Counted from the first letter of the stretch, positions 1 through 6,593 are shown. The stretch: 8,939 nucleotides of DNA from Acidobacteriota bacterium (GCA_023418055.1 JAEZDP010000371.1:1-8939), one strand, 5' to 3'. Program-made: numbers and translations. The notes: a model not told the origin generated them from the letters alone.

Positions 1-67
1 GGCTAGGGGCTACAGGCTGCGGGCTACGGGCCCAATGCAGGCTTCAGGCTACGGGGTTCAGGCTCTC
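1..67. repeat. Degenerate 7-bp tandem array, consensus GGCTACR
   Basis: Eight heptamers can be read directly. Units at 1-7, 8-14, 15-21 and 22-28 (GGCTAGG, GGCTACA, GGCTGCG, GGCTACG) are followed by an 11-bp interruption at 29-39 (7+4 bp). Units at 40-46, 47-53, 54-60 and 61-67 (GGCTTCA, GGCTACG, GGGTTCA, GGCTCTC) follow. The array starts at the window edge, so it probably extends to the left. No open reading frame or RNA gene is recognisable here. Positions 68-92 between this array and the next show no convincing repeat or gene. The unit sequence differs from that of the two arrays that follow, but the period is the same. Function unknown. Confidence 0.8.
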
Positions 68-92
68 GACGGGCACCTGGCGACTCGCGGAG

Positions 93-182
93 GCGCCGAG
101 CGCCGCGCGTGAGGCGTGTGGCGTGAGGCGTGTGGCGTGTGGCGTGTGGCGTGCGGCGTGAGGGTGTGGCGTGCGGCGTGGG
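93..182. repeat. 7-bp tandem array, consensus GCGTGNG
   Basis: This is the most regular of the three heptamer arrays. Eleven units run from 107 to 182 and vary mainly at the sixth base (GCGTGAG, GCGTGTG, GCGTGCG, GCGTGGG). One unit at 163-168 (GGTGTG) has lost a base, so the phase shifts by one after it. Two degenerate units, GCGCCGA (93-99) and GCGCCGC (100-106), precede the core in the same phase and look like decayed edge copies. Such length-variable heptamers would be prone to slipped-strand change. The array lies beyond the hairpin at 193-233 relative to the receptor gene, so it is probably outside the receptor transcript. Confidence 0.88.
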
Positions 183-192
183 TCATGTCATG

Positions 193-233
193 CGAAACGG
201 CCGGCCCCCCATGTCGGAGAGCCGGCCGTTTCG
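193..233 (-). terminator. Strong stem-loop, likely terminator of the receptor gene
   Basis: A perfect 13-bp inverted repeat pairs CGAAACGGCCGGC (193-205) with its exact complement at 221-233, leaving a 15-nt loop at 206-220. The GC core is flanked by AAA on one side and TTT on the other. This gives a short U-tract at the end of the stem on either strand, as in bidirectional intrinsic terminators, although no long T-run follows. It lies about 70 bp beyond the stop of the minus-strand receptor, the expected place for its terminator. A gene arriving from the left could use it too. The self-complementary GGCCGGCC core could also be a protein-binding site, but a terminator is the simpler reading. 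Confidence 0.75.
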
Positions 234-236
234 GTG

Positions 237-306
237 CCGTGGATCGTGGGCCGTGGTCGGTAGACCGTGGACCGTAGTCCGTGGACCGTCTTCTGTGGAC
301 CGCTTA
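237..306. repeat. Degenerate 7-bp tandem array, consensus CCGTGGA, abutting the receptor stop codon
   Basis: Nine consecutive units run from 237 to 299: CCGTGGA at 237, 265 and 279, with TCGTGGG, CCGTGGT, CGGTAGA, CCGTAGT, CCGTCTT and CTGTGGA between or after them. A tenth in-phase heptamer, CCGCTTA (300-306), contains the receptor stop codon (TTA on this strand) but matches poorly, so the true boundary may be 299. The array occupies the whole 3' untranslated segment between the stop codon and the terminator-like hairpin, and would therefore be transcribed as the tail of the receptor mRNA. Period 7 is exact throughout, with substitutions and no indels. Confidence 0.82.
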
Positions 307-3300
307 GAACAGGAACCGCACGCTCAGCTGGATGTCGCGCTGCCCGCCCTTGCTGGTGATACGGCCGAAGTTCCCGCTGAGCGGGTTGCTGTCGATGCCG
401 CCCAGGTTCGGGTGGTTCGGGAAGTTGAACATCTCGGCGCGCAGCTGCGCGCGCTTCATGCCGCCCAGGTTGAAGTTCTTGAACAGCGCGAGGTCCCACT
501 GCATCTCGCCGGGGTTGTAGTACGCGTTGCGCGGCGAGTTGCCGAACGTGCCGTTCTCGGGCCGCACGAACACGCTGGTGTCGAGCGCCACCGAGCCGGG
601 CGTGCCGTCATAGAGCACGTGGTTCACGCTCGCCATGCTGGTCTGGCTCCAGGGCTGGCCGAAGCCCGCGTCGCCGACACCGGCGATGTCCTGGTTGGTC
701 TGGCCCACCGTGAACGGCGTGCCCGAGCGCATGAACGTGGCGCCCGAGATCTGCCAGCCGCCGAGCAGGTTCTTCATGAGCGTGTCCTGCTCACGCCAGA
801 AGGGCAGGTCGTAGATGTAGTAGAAGTTCAGCACGTGGCGCCGGTCGAAGTTCGACGGCCCCTCGTAGATGGTGTCGTCGTAGGTGTTCCACAACACGTT
901 GCGCTTGTCGCTCGCGTTGTCGGTGGACTTGCTCAGCGTGTACGCGGCACCCACCTTCAGGCCGTTCTGGTACCGGCGGTCGGCCGACACCTGGAGGCTG
1001 TTGTAGATGGACGCACCCGAGTTCTCGGAGATGCGGATGACGCCGTAGCCCGTGTAGGGACGCAGGGCCGCGATGTTGACGCCCTGGTTCTCGGGGCGGA
1101 ACAACGTGCCCACCGGGAGCTGGTTGATGTTGCGCTCACGCTGCAGGTAGAGCCCGCGCCGTCCGACGTAGCTGACGTCCACCACGAACCCGAACGGGAT
1201 CTCGCGCTGCACGCCCGCCGCCCACATGTAGGAGGTCGGGTGCTTGAACACCGGGTCCTGCCCGTTGATGCCGATGGGCAGGTCGGCCGCGGCGTTCACG
1301 CCACCAGCGGCGCCACCGGGGTTGTCCACGCTGCCGTTGGCCACCGTCGCCTGCGGCTGGAAGGGCGGGTTGCCGCCGAGCAGCGTCGAGTCGTTCAGCG
1401 TGACGCGGTTGTGGAAGATGCCGGCGCTCGCGCGCAGCACCGTCTGCTCGTTGAGCGCGTACGAGATGCCGCCGCGCGGTTCGAACACGTTGCCGTGCGT
1501 CTGCGAGAAGCCGCGTGGCTGGTTGTTGAAGAGCGCCAGCACCTGCGGGTCGTTGGCGATGACCGACTGCTGCGCCTCGCCGAGGAACCCGTCACCCGGG
1601 AGAACGACGCCGTTGTAGCGCGGACCGCTCAGCACACGGCCGGTGGCCGGGTCGATCACCGCGGCGTTGTTGGCGTCGTAGAAGCGCGGGTCGAAGTTCG
1701 AGATGTTGTTGGTCGTCGAGTACCAGGGCGGCCAGTAGATGTAGCGGACGCCGCCTTCGATCGTCAGCTTGCTCGTCGGACGCCACGAGTCCTGGACGAA
1801 CGCGTCGGTGGCAAACGAGCGCCACTTGGTGAAGTTGCGCTGCCCGAGTTCGGCGTAGTTGTTGAAGAGGCCCATCGCCATGTTCGCGATGCCGATGCCC
1901 GTGCCGCCCGCACGGCTGTCGAGGAACTCGAAGCGGCCGTTCTGGTTGTTGGTGCTGCCCGGGATGGCGCTGACGTTGATCTGATCGAAGTCGTCCTGCC
2001 CCGAGTACTCGAACTGCACGCCGGCCTTGAACGTGTGGCGGCCCTTCACGAGGGTCGTGACGTTCTGGATGGTGTGAATCGGGCCCGACGAGAAGGCAGG
2101 GTACGGCCCGCCGTCGAAACCGCTGAAGTTCGAGATCGAGGTCGTCGGCAGCTTGTCGGCGATCTCCTTCTCCGCGAAGATGTAGGGGTAGTCGATGCCC
2201 ATGCGGCTGCGCTGGAAGTTCCCGCCCTCGAACACGTTGATGAACACGTCGTCACGCGAGAAGGTGTAGCTCAACTCGTTGATGAGGTTGCTCTTCAACG
2301 TGCTGGTCCAGCTCATGGTCTGCGTGAAGTTCGGCCGCTCCCAGTCGGTGCGGACGAAGTCGAACGTGCCGCGGAAGGCGTCCACCGCCACCCAGTTCGA
2401 CCGCGAGAAGCGGTACGCGAACTGGTTGCTGGCGTTCGGCCGGTAGTCGAAGCGGATGTTGTCCTTGCGCTGGTCCTGCGGGTTGGGGCTGGTCTGGATC
2501 AGGTTGGCCGAGCCCTGGCGGAAGCCGGGCGTAGGCGCAGGGTAGCCGTTGATCATGGCCATGCCGTTGGGCGACAGCCGATCGGCCGGGATGATGTTGC
2601 CAGGGAACGGCTGCCCCGTGAGCGGGTCGGTGATGGTGCGCGCACCGTTGTAGAAGCCGTTGTTCGGGTCGAGCAGCTCGCTGAAGTTGCCCTGGCGCAT
2701 GAGCGCCGTCGGCACGGTGGCGGTGTTGGTGGACACCTGGAAGAAGTTGACCCACTCCTGCGCGCCGAAGAAGAACAGCTTGTCCTTGAAGAGGTCGCCG
2801 GGAATCGGGCCGCCGAAGGCGTAGCCGTACTGCTTGTAGTCGAACGGCGCCGGGCCGCTGTTCTCGGCCGCATTGGTCGAGCGGTTGCGCGCCCAGCTGT
2901 TGGCCTGCAGCGACTCGTCGCGCAGGAAGAACGACGCGCTGCCGCTGTACCGGCTGCCGCCGCTCTTGGTCACCATGCGAATCTGCCCGCCGCTGGCGCG
3001 CCCGTACTCGGGCATGTAGTTGCCGGTGAGTACCTGCACTTCCTGTAGCGCGTCGACGTTCTGGATGCCGATCACCGCGCCCGCCGAGCGCGTGCGGATG
3101 GCCGTCGCGCCGTCGATGGTGATGTTGTTCTCGTCGGCGCGGCTGCCGTTGATGTTGAAGCCGCCGTTGCCGAGGTTCGAGAACCCGTAGTTGTTGAACG
3201 AGCCGCCGCTGACGCCCGCCTTCAGGCCCGCCACGCCAATCGGGTTGCGGCCGTTGAACGAGAGCTGCTCGATGTCCTTGGCTTCCACCGTCTTGCGGAG

Positions 3301-3711
3301 CGCGACGTCGGTCTGCAGCGGCGCGGCCTCGGCCGTCACCGTGACCTCTTCGCTCAGCTCACCGGTCTCGAGGCGGAAGTCGATGGTGTAGCGCCCCGAG
3401 GCGTCGGCCTGCACGTTGTTGCGGGTCGTGCGCTTGAAGCCCTGGAGTTCGGCCGTGATGTTGTACTGGCCGGGCGCAAGATTGGGGAAGTTGTAATACC
3501 CGGAGCCGTCGCTGACCGCGACGTCCGTCTGGTTGGTCTGCAGACTGGTGGCGGTGACGGTCGCGCCGGGAATCACCCCGCCCGTGTCGTCGGTCACCGT
3601 GCCGGAAATCGAGGCGCGCTCGAATTGCGCCCAGGTTGGCGTGCTCACACCCAATGCCACTGCACTCAGCAACAGACATTGGATGCCCTTCTTCATCAGG
3701 CCCTTGCCCAT
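304..3711 (-). CDS. Oar-like TonB-dependent outer-membrane receptor with carboxypeptidase-regulatory-like domain
   Basis: Predicted outer-membrane active transporter of 1135 residues. A signal peptide covers residues 1-28, with a KK start, a hydrophobic core CLLLSAVALGV and probable cleavage after TWA before QFERA. A carboxypeptidase-regulatory-like beta-sandwich follows at about 33-115 (SGTVTDDTGGVIPGATVTA, then YNFPNLAPGQYNITAELQGF). A TonB-box-like EEVTVTAEA sits near 121-129, the plug spans about 130-250 (NITIDG, then MVTKSGG), and a long beta-barrel runs to the end. The last residues SVRFLF end in phenylalanine, the usual outer-membrane barrel signal. The architecture and length match the Oar-like receptors that are numerous in Acidobacteriota. 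The start chosen is the ATG at 3711, just after AAGGAG. An in-frame GTG at 3744 lacks a ribosome site and lies in an inverted repeat, and an ATG at 3696 is also possible. The frame is intact. The substrate is unknown; the divergent operon hints at a carbohydrate-like ligand, which is inference only. Confidence 0.93.
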   Translation of the reverse strand: MGKGLMKKGIQCLLLSAVALGVSTPTWAQFERASISGTVTDDTGGVIPGATVTATSLQTNQTDVAVSDGSGYYNFPNLAPGQYNITAELQGFKRTTRNNVQADASGRYTIDFRLETGELSEEVTVTAEAAPLQTDVALRKTVEAKDIEQLSFNGRNPIGVAGLKAGVSGGSFNNYGFSNLGNGGFNINGSRADENNITIDGATAIRTRSAGAVIGIQNVDALQEVQVLTGNYMPEYGRASGGQIRMVTKSGGSRYSGSASFFLRDESLQANSWARNRSTNAAENSGPAPFDYKQYGYAFGGPIPGDLFKDKLFFFGAQEWVNFFQVSTNTATVPTALMRQGNFSELLDPNNGFYNGARTITDPLTGQPFPGNIIPADRLSPNGMAMINGYPAPTPGFRQGSANLIQTSPNPQDQRKDNIRFDYRPNASNQFAYRFSRSNWVAVDAFRGTFDFVRTDWERPNFTQTMSWTSTLKSNLINELSYTFSRDDVFINVFEGGNFQRSRMGIDYPYIFAEKEIADKLPTTSISNFSGFDGGPYPAFSSGPIHTIQNVTTLVKGRHTFKAGVQFEYSGQDDFDQINVSAIPGSTNNQNGRFEFLDSRAGGTGIGIANMAMGLFNNYAELGQRNFTKWRSFATDAFVQDSWRPTSKLTIEGGVRYIYWPPWYSTTNNISNFDPRFYDANNAAVIDPATGRVLSGPRYNGVVLPGDGFLGEAQQSVIANDPQVLALFNNQPRGFSQTHGNVFEPRGGISYALNEQTVLRASAGIFHNRVTLNDSTLLGGNPPFQPQATVANGSVDNPGGAAGGVNAAADLPIGINGQDPVFKHPTSYMWAAGVQREIPFGFVVDVSYVGRRGLYLQRERNINQLPVGTLFRPENQGVNIAALRPYTGYGVIRISENSGASIYNSLQVSADRRYQNGLKVGAAYTLSKSTDNASDKRNVLWNTYDDTIYEGPSNFDRRHVLNFYYIYDLPFWREQDTLMKNLLGGWQISGATFMRSGTPFTVGQTNQDIAGVGDAGFGQPWSQTSMASVNHVLYDGTPGSVALDTSVFVRPENGTFGNSPRNAYYNPGEMQWDLALFKNFNLGGMKRAQLRAEMFNFPNHPNLGGIDSNPLSGNFGRITSKGGQRDIQLSVRFLF

Positions 3712-3714
3712 AAG

Positions 3715-3724
3715 CTCCTTCTTC
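3715..3724 (-). promoter_or_regulatory. Ribosome binding site of the TonB-dependent receptor
   Basis: On the minus strand GAAGAAGGAG precedes the ATG at 3711 by 3 nt, and the in-frame ATG at 3696 (MKKG) by 18 nt. The first spacing is short and the second long, so the start is not fully settled. Both are better supported than the upstream GTG at 3744, which has no purine-rich site before it. Confidence 0.6.
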
Positions 3725-3731
3725 CCCCCAA

Positions 3732-3749
3732 CCGGAGTCATCACTCCGG
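3732..3749. promoter_or_regulatory. Inverted repeat in the leader of the TonB receptor
   Basis: CCGGAGT (3732-3738) pairs perfectly with ACTCCGG (3743-3749) around a 4-nt spacer. It lies 7 nt upstream of the extended ribosome site (3715-3724) and would form a 7-bp hairpin in the receptor mRNA leader, or could be a small operator. It contains the upstream in-frame GTG (3744) and ATG (3741), which argues that translation starts downstream of it. No regulator is encoded in the window. Confidence 0.5.
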
Positions 3750-4043
3750 ACAGTCAAGACTGCCGTGCGGCTCTCACCTTCCACACACCACTCATGGCAG
3801 CCATCCGCGCGCAACGGTGGTTACACCAATGTCCCCTCGCCAGAAGGTCATCTATGAGCTGATGTGGGCAGAAGTGCGGCGATTCTAGGCACAGGGGTCG
3901 CCAATGGTCAAGACCTATTGCACATGAAGGGCGAGTGGACGGACAAGATGGCACGGTTTCCAGCGGTGAGCTTGCACCACGCCTTGCGCAAGTGCACGTT
4001 TTCTGGTACTTCTGCCGCCCTGAAACCACAGGTCACCCGCCAA
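3750..4043. other. Intergenic region between divergent receptor and operon
   Basis: About 290 bp with lower coding character and less extreme GC than its surroundings. It should carry both divergent promoters. I could not identify convincing -35/-10 pairs: the best plus-strand candidate, TTGCGC (3984-3989) with TACTTC (4007-4012) at 17-bp spacing, matches the sigma-70 consensus poorly. Open frames that cross this stretch lack ribosome sites and are extensions or shadows. No tRNA, riboswitch or heptamer array is seen. The only clear structural element is the palindrome at 3983-3992. Confidence 0.55.
3983..3992. promoter_or_regulatory. Perfect 10-bp palindrome CTTGCGCAAG, possible operator
   Basis: CTTGCGCAAG is exactly self-complementary and lies 78 bp upstream of the Gfo/Idh/MocA start. 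It is nested in a wider inverted pair, TGCAC (3973-3977) and GTGCA (3993-3997). Palindromes with a central CG are typical of LacI-family operators, which often control sugar-utilisation genes, but no LacI-type gene is present here. It may overlap the operon promoter. A chance palindrome is possible. Confidence 0.35.
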
Positions 4044-4065
4044 GTGGTGCGACCACCACAAGGAG
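4044..4065 (+). promoter_or_regulatory. Leader hairpin abutting the ribosome binding site of the Gfo/Idh/MocA gene
   Basis: GTGGTG (4044-4049) pairs with CACCAC (4054-4059) around a 4-nt loop CGAC. The stem ends at the base before AAGGAG (4060-4065), which is the clear ribosome site 5 nt before the ATG at 4071. The ribosome site is what fixes this start, together with the Tat signal that begins there. The hairpin could modulate ribosome access, but with 6 bp this is speculative. Confidence 0.55.
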
Positions 4066-4070
4066 TCCGC

Positions 4071-5423
4071 ATGGCAACCAGACGACAATTCCTCCGAGTT
4101 GCCGGCGCCGGGGCCGCCGGCCTCGCCCTTACGCCCGCCAGCAGCTATGCGCGCATCCAGGGCGCCAACGACCGCGTCCGCGTCGCCCTGGTCGGCTTCT
4201 CCGACCGCTCGCGCGGCAGCCTCGTCACCGCGTTCCAGCAGCACGCCTCCGCCCTGAACTTCGAACTCGTCGCCGTCTCCGACATCTGGAGCAAGCGCCG
4301 CGAGGCCGCCACGGCCCACCTGACCAAGGTCACCGGCCAGGCCCCCATCCTCTGCCGCAACAACGACGAACTCTACGACCGCACCGACATCGACGCGGTC
4401 ATCGTCGGCACCGCCGACTTCCAGCATGCGCAACATGGCGTTGAGGCCGTCCGGGCCGGACGCGACGCGTACGTCGAGAAGCCCATGGCCAACACCATGG
4501 AGGATGCCCGCGCGTTGCGGGCCGCGGTGAAAGACACCGGCAAGATCGTGCAGATCGGCACCCAGCGTCGCAGCGCCGCCAACTACCACGCCGCCTACGA
4601 CTACCTGAAGTCGGGCAAGTTCGGCGACATCGTCGCCGTCGAGATGACCTGGAACGTCAACCAGCCGGGGCGGTGGCGCCGAAAGGCTGCGGTCGAGACG
4701 CTGCGGCAGGAAGACACCGACTGGAACCGCTACCTGCTCAACCGTCCGAAGGAAGCGTTCGACCCGCGCAAGTACCTCGAGTTCCGCCTGTTCTGGCCCT
4801 ACTCGTCGGGCATTCCCGACCAGTGGCTGGTGCATCAGATCGACACCGTGCACTGGTTCACCGGCTACCCCCGTCCGCGCAGCGTCGTGGCCAACGGCGG
4901 CATCTACCTGTGGCAGGACGGCCGCACTAACTGGGACACGTTCACCGGCGTCTACGACTACGGCCCGCTCGACGATGCGTCGAAGGGCTTCCAGGTGATC
5001 TACAGCTCGCGCATGACCAACTCCGCCGGCGACGTGAAGGAGTACTACTACTCGAACGGCGGCATGCTGGACCTCGACAAGAACACCGTGACCGACACCG
5101 GCGGCCTGCGGCCCAACCACGCCAAGGCGATGGGCATGCAGCCCAACCAGTTGCCATCGATGTCGCTGGCCGAAGCCGCGCAGATGGAGACAGCGGCCGA
5201 CACCGGCGCCGACAACGCGACGTCGGCCAACATGAAGAACTGGATGGAGTGCGTACGGTCACGCAAGACCCCCAACGCCGACGTCGAAGCCGGCTACAAC
5301 CACTCGGTCGCGCTCTGCATGACGATTGCCGCCATCCAGACCGGCCAACGCGTGACATTCGATGACGCCCGCCAGGAGATCGTGGTGGGTGCAGGAGGAG
5401 CAACCAGTGCGTCCCTTCGTTGA
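4071..5423 (+). CDS. Tat-exported Gfo/Idh/MocA family oxidoreductase-like protein
   Basis: 450-residue member of the Gfo/Idh/MocA family, whose members mostly oxidise or reduce sugars and cyclitols with NAD(P). Export by the Tat pathway is indicated by TRRQFLRV at residues 3-10, a hydrophobic stretch GAGAAGLAL, and likely cleavage after SSYA27. The Rossmann domain spans about 35-160, starting VRVALVGFSDRSRG. The family EKP motif is at 136-138 (YVEKPMA), followed by VQIGTQRRS at 160-168 and the C-terminal sandwich domain with QWLVHQIDTVHW at 251-262. Two positions are unusual. The glycine-rich loop reads G-F-S-D-R-S instead of GxGxxG, and a gap-free comparison with the usual DxxxH puts Gln251 where the catalytic Asp is expected, with His255 kept. 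The ATG at 4071 is chosen for its AAGGAG and Tat signal; the open frame extends upstream to 3864 without either. First gene of a probable operon. The substrate is not readable. Confidence 0.92.
   Translation: MATRRQFLRVAGAGAAGLALTPASSYARIQGANDRVRVALVGFSDRSRGSLVTAFQQHASALNFELVAVSDIWSKRREAATAHLTKVTGQAPILCRNNDELYDRTDIDAVIVGTADFQHAQHGVEAVRAGRDAYVEKPMANTMEDARALRAAVKDTGKIVQIGTQRRSAANYHAAYDYLKSGKFGDIVAVEMTWNVNQPGRWRRKAAVETLRQEDTDWNRYLLNRPKEAFDPRKYLEFRLFWPYSSGIPDQWLVHQIDTVHWFTGYPRPRSVVANGGIYLWQDGRTNWDTFTGVYDYGPLDDASKGFQVIYSSRMTNSAGDVKEYYYSNGGMLDLDKNTVTDTGGLRPNHAKAMGMQPNQLPSMSLAEAAQMETAADTGADNATSANMKNWMECVRSRKTPNADVEAGYNHSVALCMTIAAIQTGQRVTFDDARQEIVVGAGGATSASLR
5394..5400 (+). promoter_or_regulatory. 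Ribosome binding site that sets the GTG start of the lipoprotein
   Basis: GGAGGAG lies inside the 3' end of the preceding gene, 6 nt before the GTG at 5407. It supports GTG over the in-frame ATG at 5362, whose extra 15 residues (including RRSWW) would spoil the lipoprotein signal. Confidence 0.75.
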
Positions 5424-6507
5424 ACATCCGCTCGCGGCCGTCTCGGCCGCCGCGCTCGCCGTCGCGTTGACCGGATGCGCGTCGCCCGCGGCCCACGACC
5501 AGACCGGCCCGGCCACCCAGGCCTCGACCGCGACGCCCACCGTGACCGTCGCCGTCAACGACGCCGACAAGCGGGTGGACGTCACGGTCGACGGCCAGCC
5601 GTTCACCTCGTACATCTGGCCCGACTCGCTCGAGAAGCCTGCGCTTTACCCCATCCGCACGGCCGCCGGCACCGTGGTCACGCGCGGCTTCCCGCCCCTC
5701 GACCACGAGCGGCAGGACCACCCGCACCACGTCGGCCTGTGGTTCAACTACGGCGATGTCAACGGCTTCGACTTCTGGAACAACTCCGACGCGATCAAGG
5801 GCGACCGCGTCGCGAAGATGGGCTCGGTCGAACACCGCAGCATCACGTCCTCGTCGAGCGGCCAGGGGGAGGGTCGGCTCGAGGTGACCGCCGACTGGGT
5901 CGCCGCCGACGGCAAGACGCTGCTCAACGAGAAGACCACCTTCGTGTTCCGCGCCGCGCCGGGCGTGCGGATGATCGACAGGACTGCCGTGCTGACCGCC
6001 GCGAAGGGCGCCGGCACGATCAGCATGAAGGACAACAAGGAGGGCATGCTCGGCCTGCGCGTCATCCGCGCCCTCGAGGACCCGGCAGAGAAGTCCGGCG
6101 ACTTCAAGGACGCGTCGGGCGCCGTGGTGCGGATGCGCGACATGGACACGTCGGCGATCTCGGGCAAGTATCTGTCGAGCGAGGGCAAGGTCGGCGGCGA
6201 GGTCTGGGGCACACGCGGCACCTGGACCAAGTTGAGCGGCACGCTCGACGGCAAGCCCCTCACCGTGGCCATTCTCGACCATCCGAAGAACCCCGGACAC
6301 CCCACCTACTGGCATGCCCGCGGGTACGGCCTGTATGCGGCCAATCCTCTCGGACAGAAGGAATTCAGCAAGGGCGCCGAGACCCTCGACTTCTCGATTC
6401 CCGAAGGCGGCAGCGCCACCTTCGCCTACCGCATCCTGCTGCTCGACGCCGACCCCACGGCCGAGCAGATGGCCGAGTACTACGCCTCGTGGACGGCCGC
6501 CTCGTGA
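5407..6507 (+). CDS. DUF6807 ('PmoA-like') family lipoprotein
   Basis: 366-residue predicted lipoprotein. A signal sequence with hydrophobic core AAVSAAALAVALTGC ends in the lipobox LTGC, so Cys24 would be lipidated after cleavage; a Thr/Ala/Pro-rich linker follows to about residue 45. The body matches the family that Pfam calls methane oxygenase PmoA / DUF6807. Diagnostic are DHPHHVGLWF (104-113) followed by GDVNGFDFW (116-124), KDNKEGMLGLRV (208-219) and DHPKNPGHPTYWHARGYG (291-308). The clustered histidines (105, 107, 108, 292, 298, 303) could form an active or metal site. The PmoA name is misleading: nothing here resembles the membrane subunit of methane monooxygenase. The family is often found beside Gfo/Idh/MocA genes, as here. 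The GTG start lies inside the upstream gene (17-bp overlap), which implies translational coupling. Biochemical function unknown. Confidence 0.88.
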   Translation: MRPFVEHPLAAVSAAALAVALTGCASPAAHDQTGPATQASTATPTVTVAVNDADKRVDVTVDGQPFTSYIWPDSLEKPALYPIRTAAGTVVTRGFPPLDHERQDHPHHVGLWFNYGDVNGFDFWNNSDAIKGDRVAKMGSVEHRSITSSSSGQGEGRLEVTADWVAADGKTLLNEKTTFVFRAAPGVRMIDRTAVLTAAKGAGTISMKDNKEGMLGLRVIRALEDPAEKSGDFKDASGAVVRMRDMDTSAISGKYLSSEGKVGGEVWGTRGTWTKLSGTLDGKPLTVAILDHPKNPGHPTYWHARGYGLYAANPLGQKEFSKGAETLDFSIPEGGSATFAYRILLLDADPTAEQMAEYYASWTAAS

Positions 6508-6542
6508 CAGACCGCGTCGAAACGAAGTAGAACAGGGGACGC

Positions 6543-6562
6543 CGGGGCCGCTTGGGGCCCCG
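6543..6562 (+). terminator. GC-rich hairpin between lipoprotein and cytochrome genes
   Basis: CGGGGCC (6543-6549) pairs with GGCCCCG (6556-6562) over a 6-nt loop. No T-run follows, so it may attenuate transcription, shape mRNA stability, or merely reflect high GC. It lies 35 nt after the lipoprotein stop and 31 nt before the cytochrome start, in an 86-bp gap. It is the only sign that the cytochrome might not be fully co-transcribed. Confidence 0.4.
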
Positions 6563-6593
6563 CGCGTGACGCTTCGGGCGAGGTCGAGACGAG

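Noticed and set aside
1..306. CRISPR array
   Set aside because: The units are contiguous heptamers without unique spacers and there are no cas genes.
130..3048. 972-codon open frame on the plus strand opposite the TonB receptor, extending into the heptamer array
   Set aside because: It is antisense to a clear receptor gene, has no ribosome site or recognisable domain, and its Val/Arg/Ala/Glu/His-rich composition is the usual reverse-frame product of GC-rich coding DNA.
3984..4012. Sigma-70 promoter TTGCGC - 17 bp - TACTTC
   Set aside because: Only about half or fewer bases match each consensus hexamer and the -35 coincides with the palindrome, so it is not supportable as a promoter call.
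3864..4070. Upstream extension of the Gfo/Idh/MocA reading frame
   Set aside because: Open by chance; no ribosome site at 3864, and the Tat signal with AAGGAG begins at 4071.
3915..5120. 401-codon minus-strand open frame opposite the Gfo/Idh/MocA gene
   Set aside because: Antisense shadow with biased Val/Ala/Gly/Asp composition and no domain; the plus strand carries the Tat signal, EKP motif and ribosome site.
5407..6507. Particulate methane monooxygenase subunit
   Set aside because: The family label PmoA is a naming accident: the protein is a soluble lipoprotein with no transmembrane helices beyond its signal and no pmoB or pmoC neighbours.
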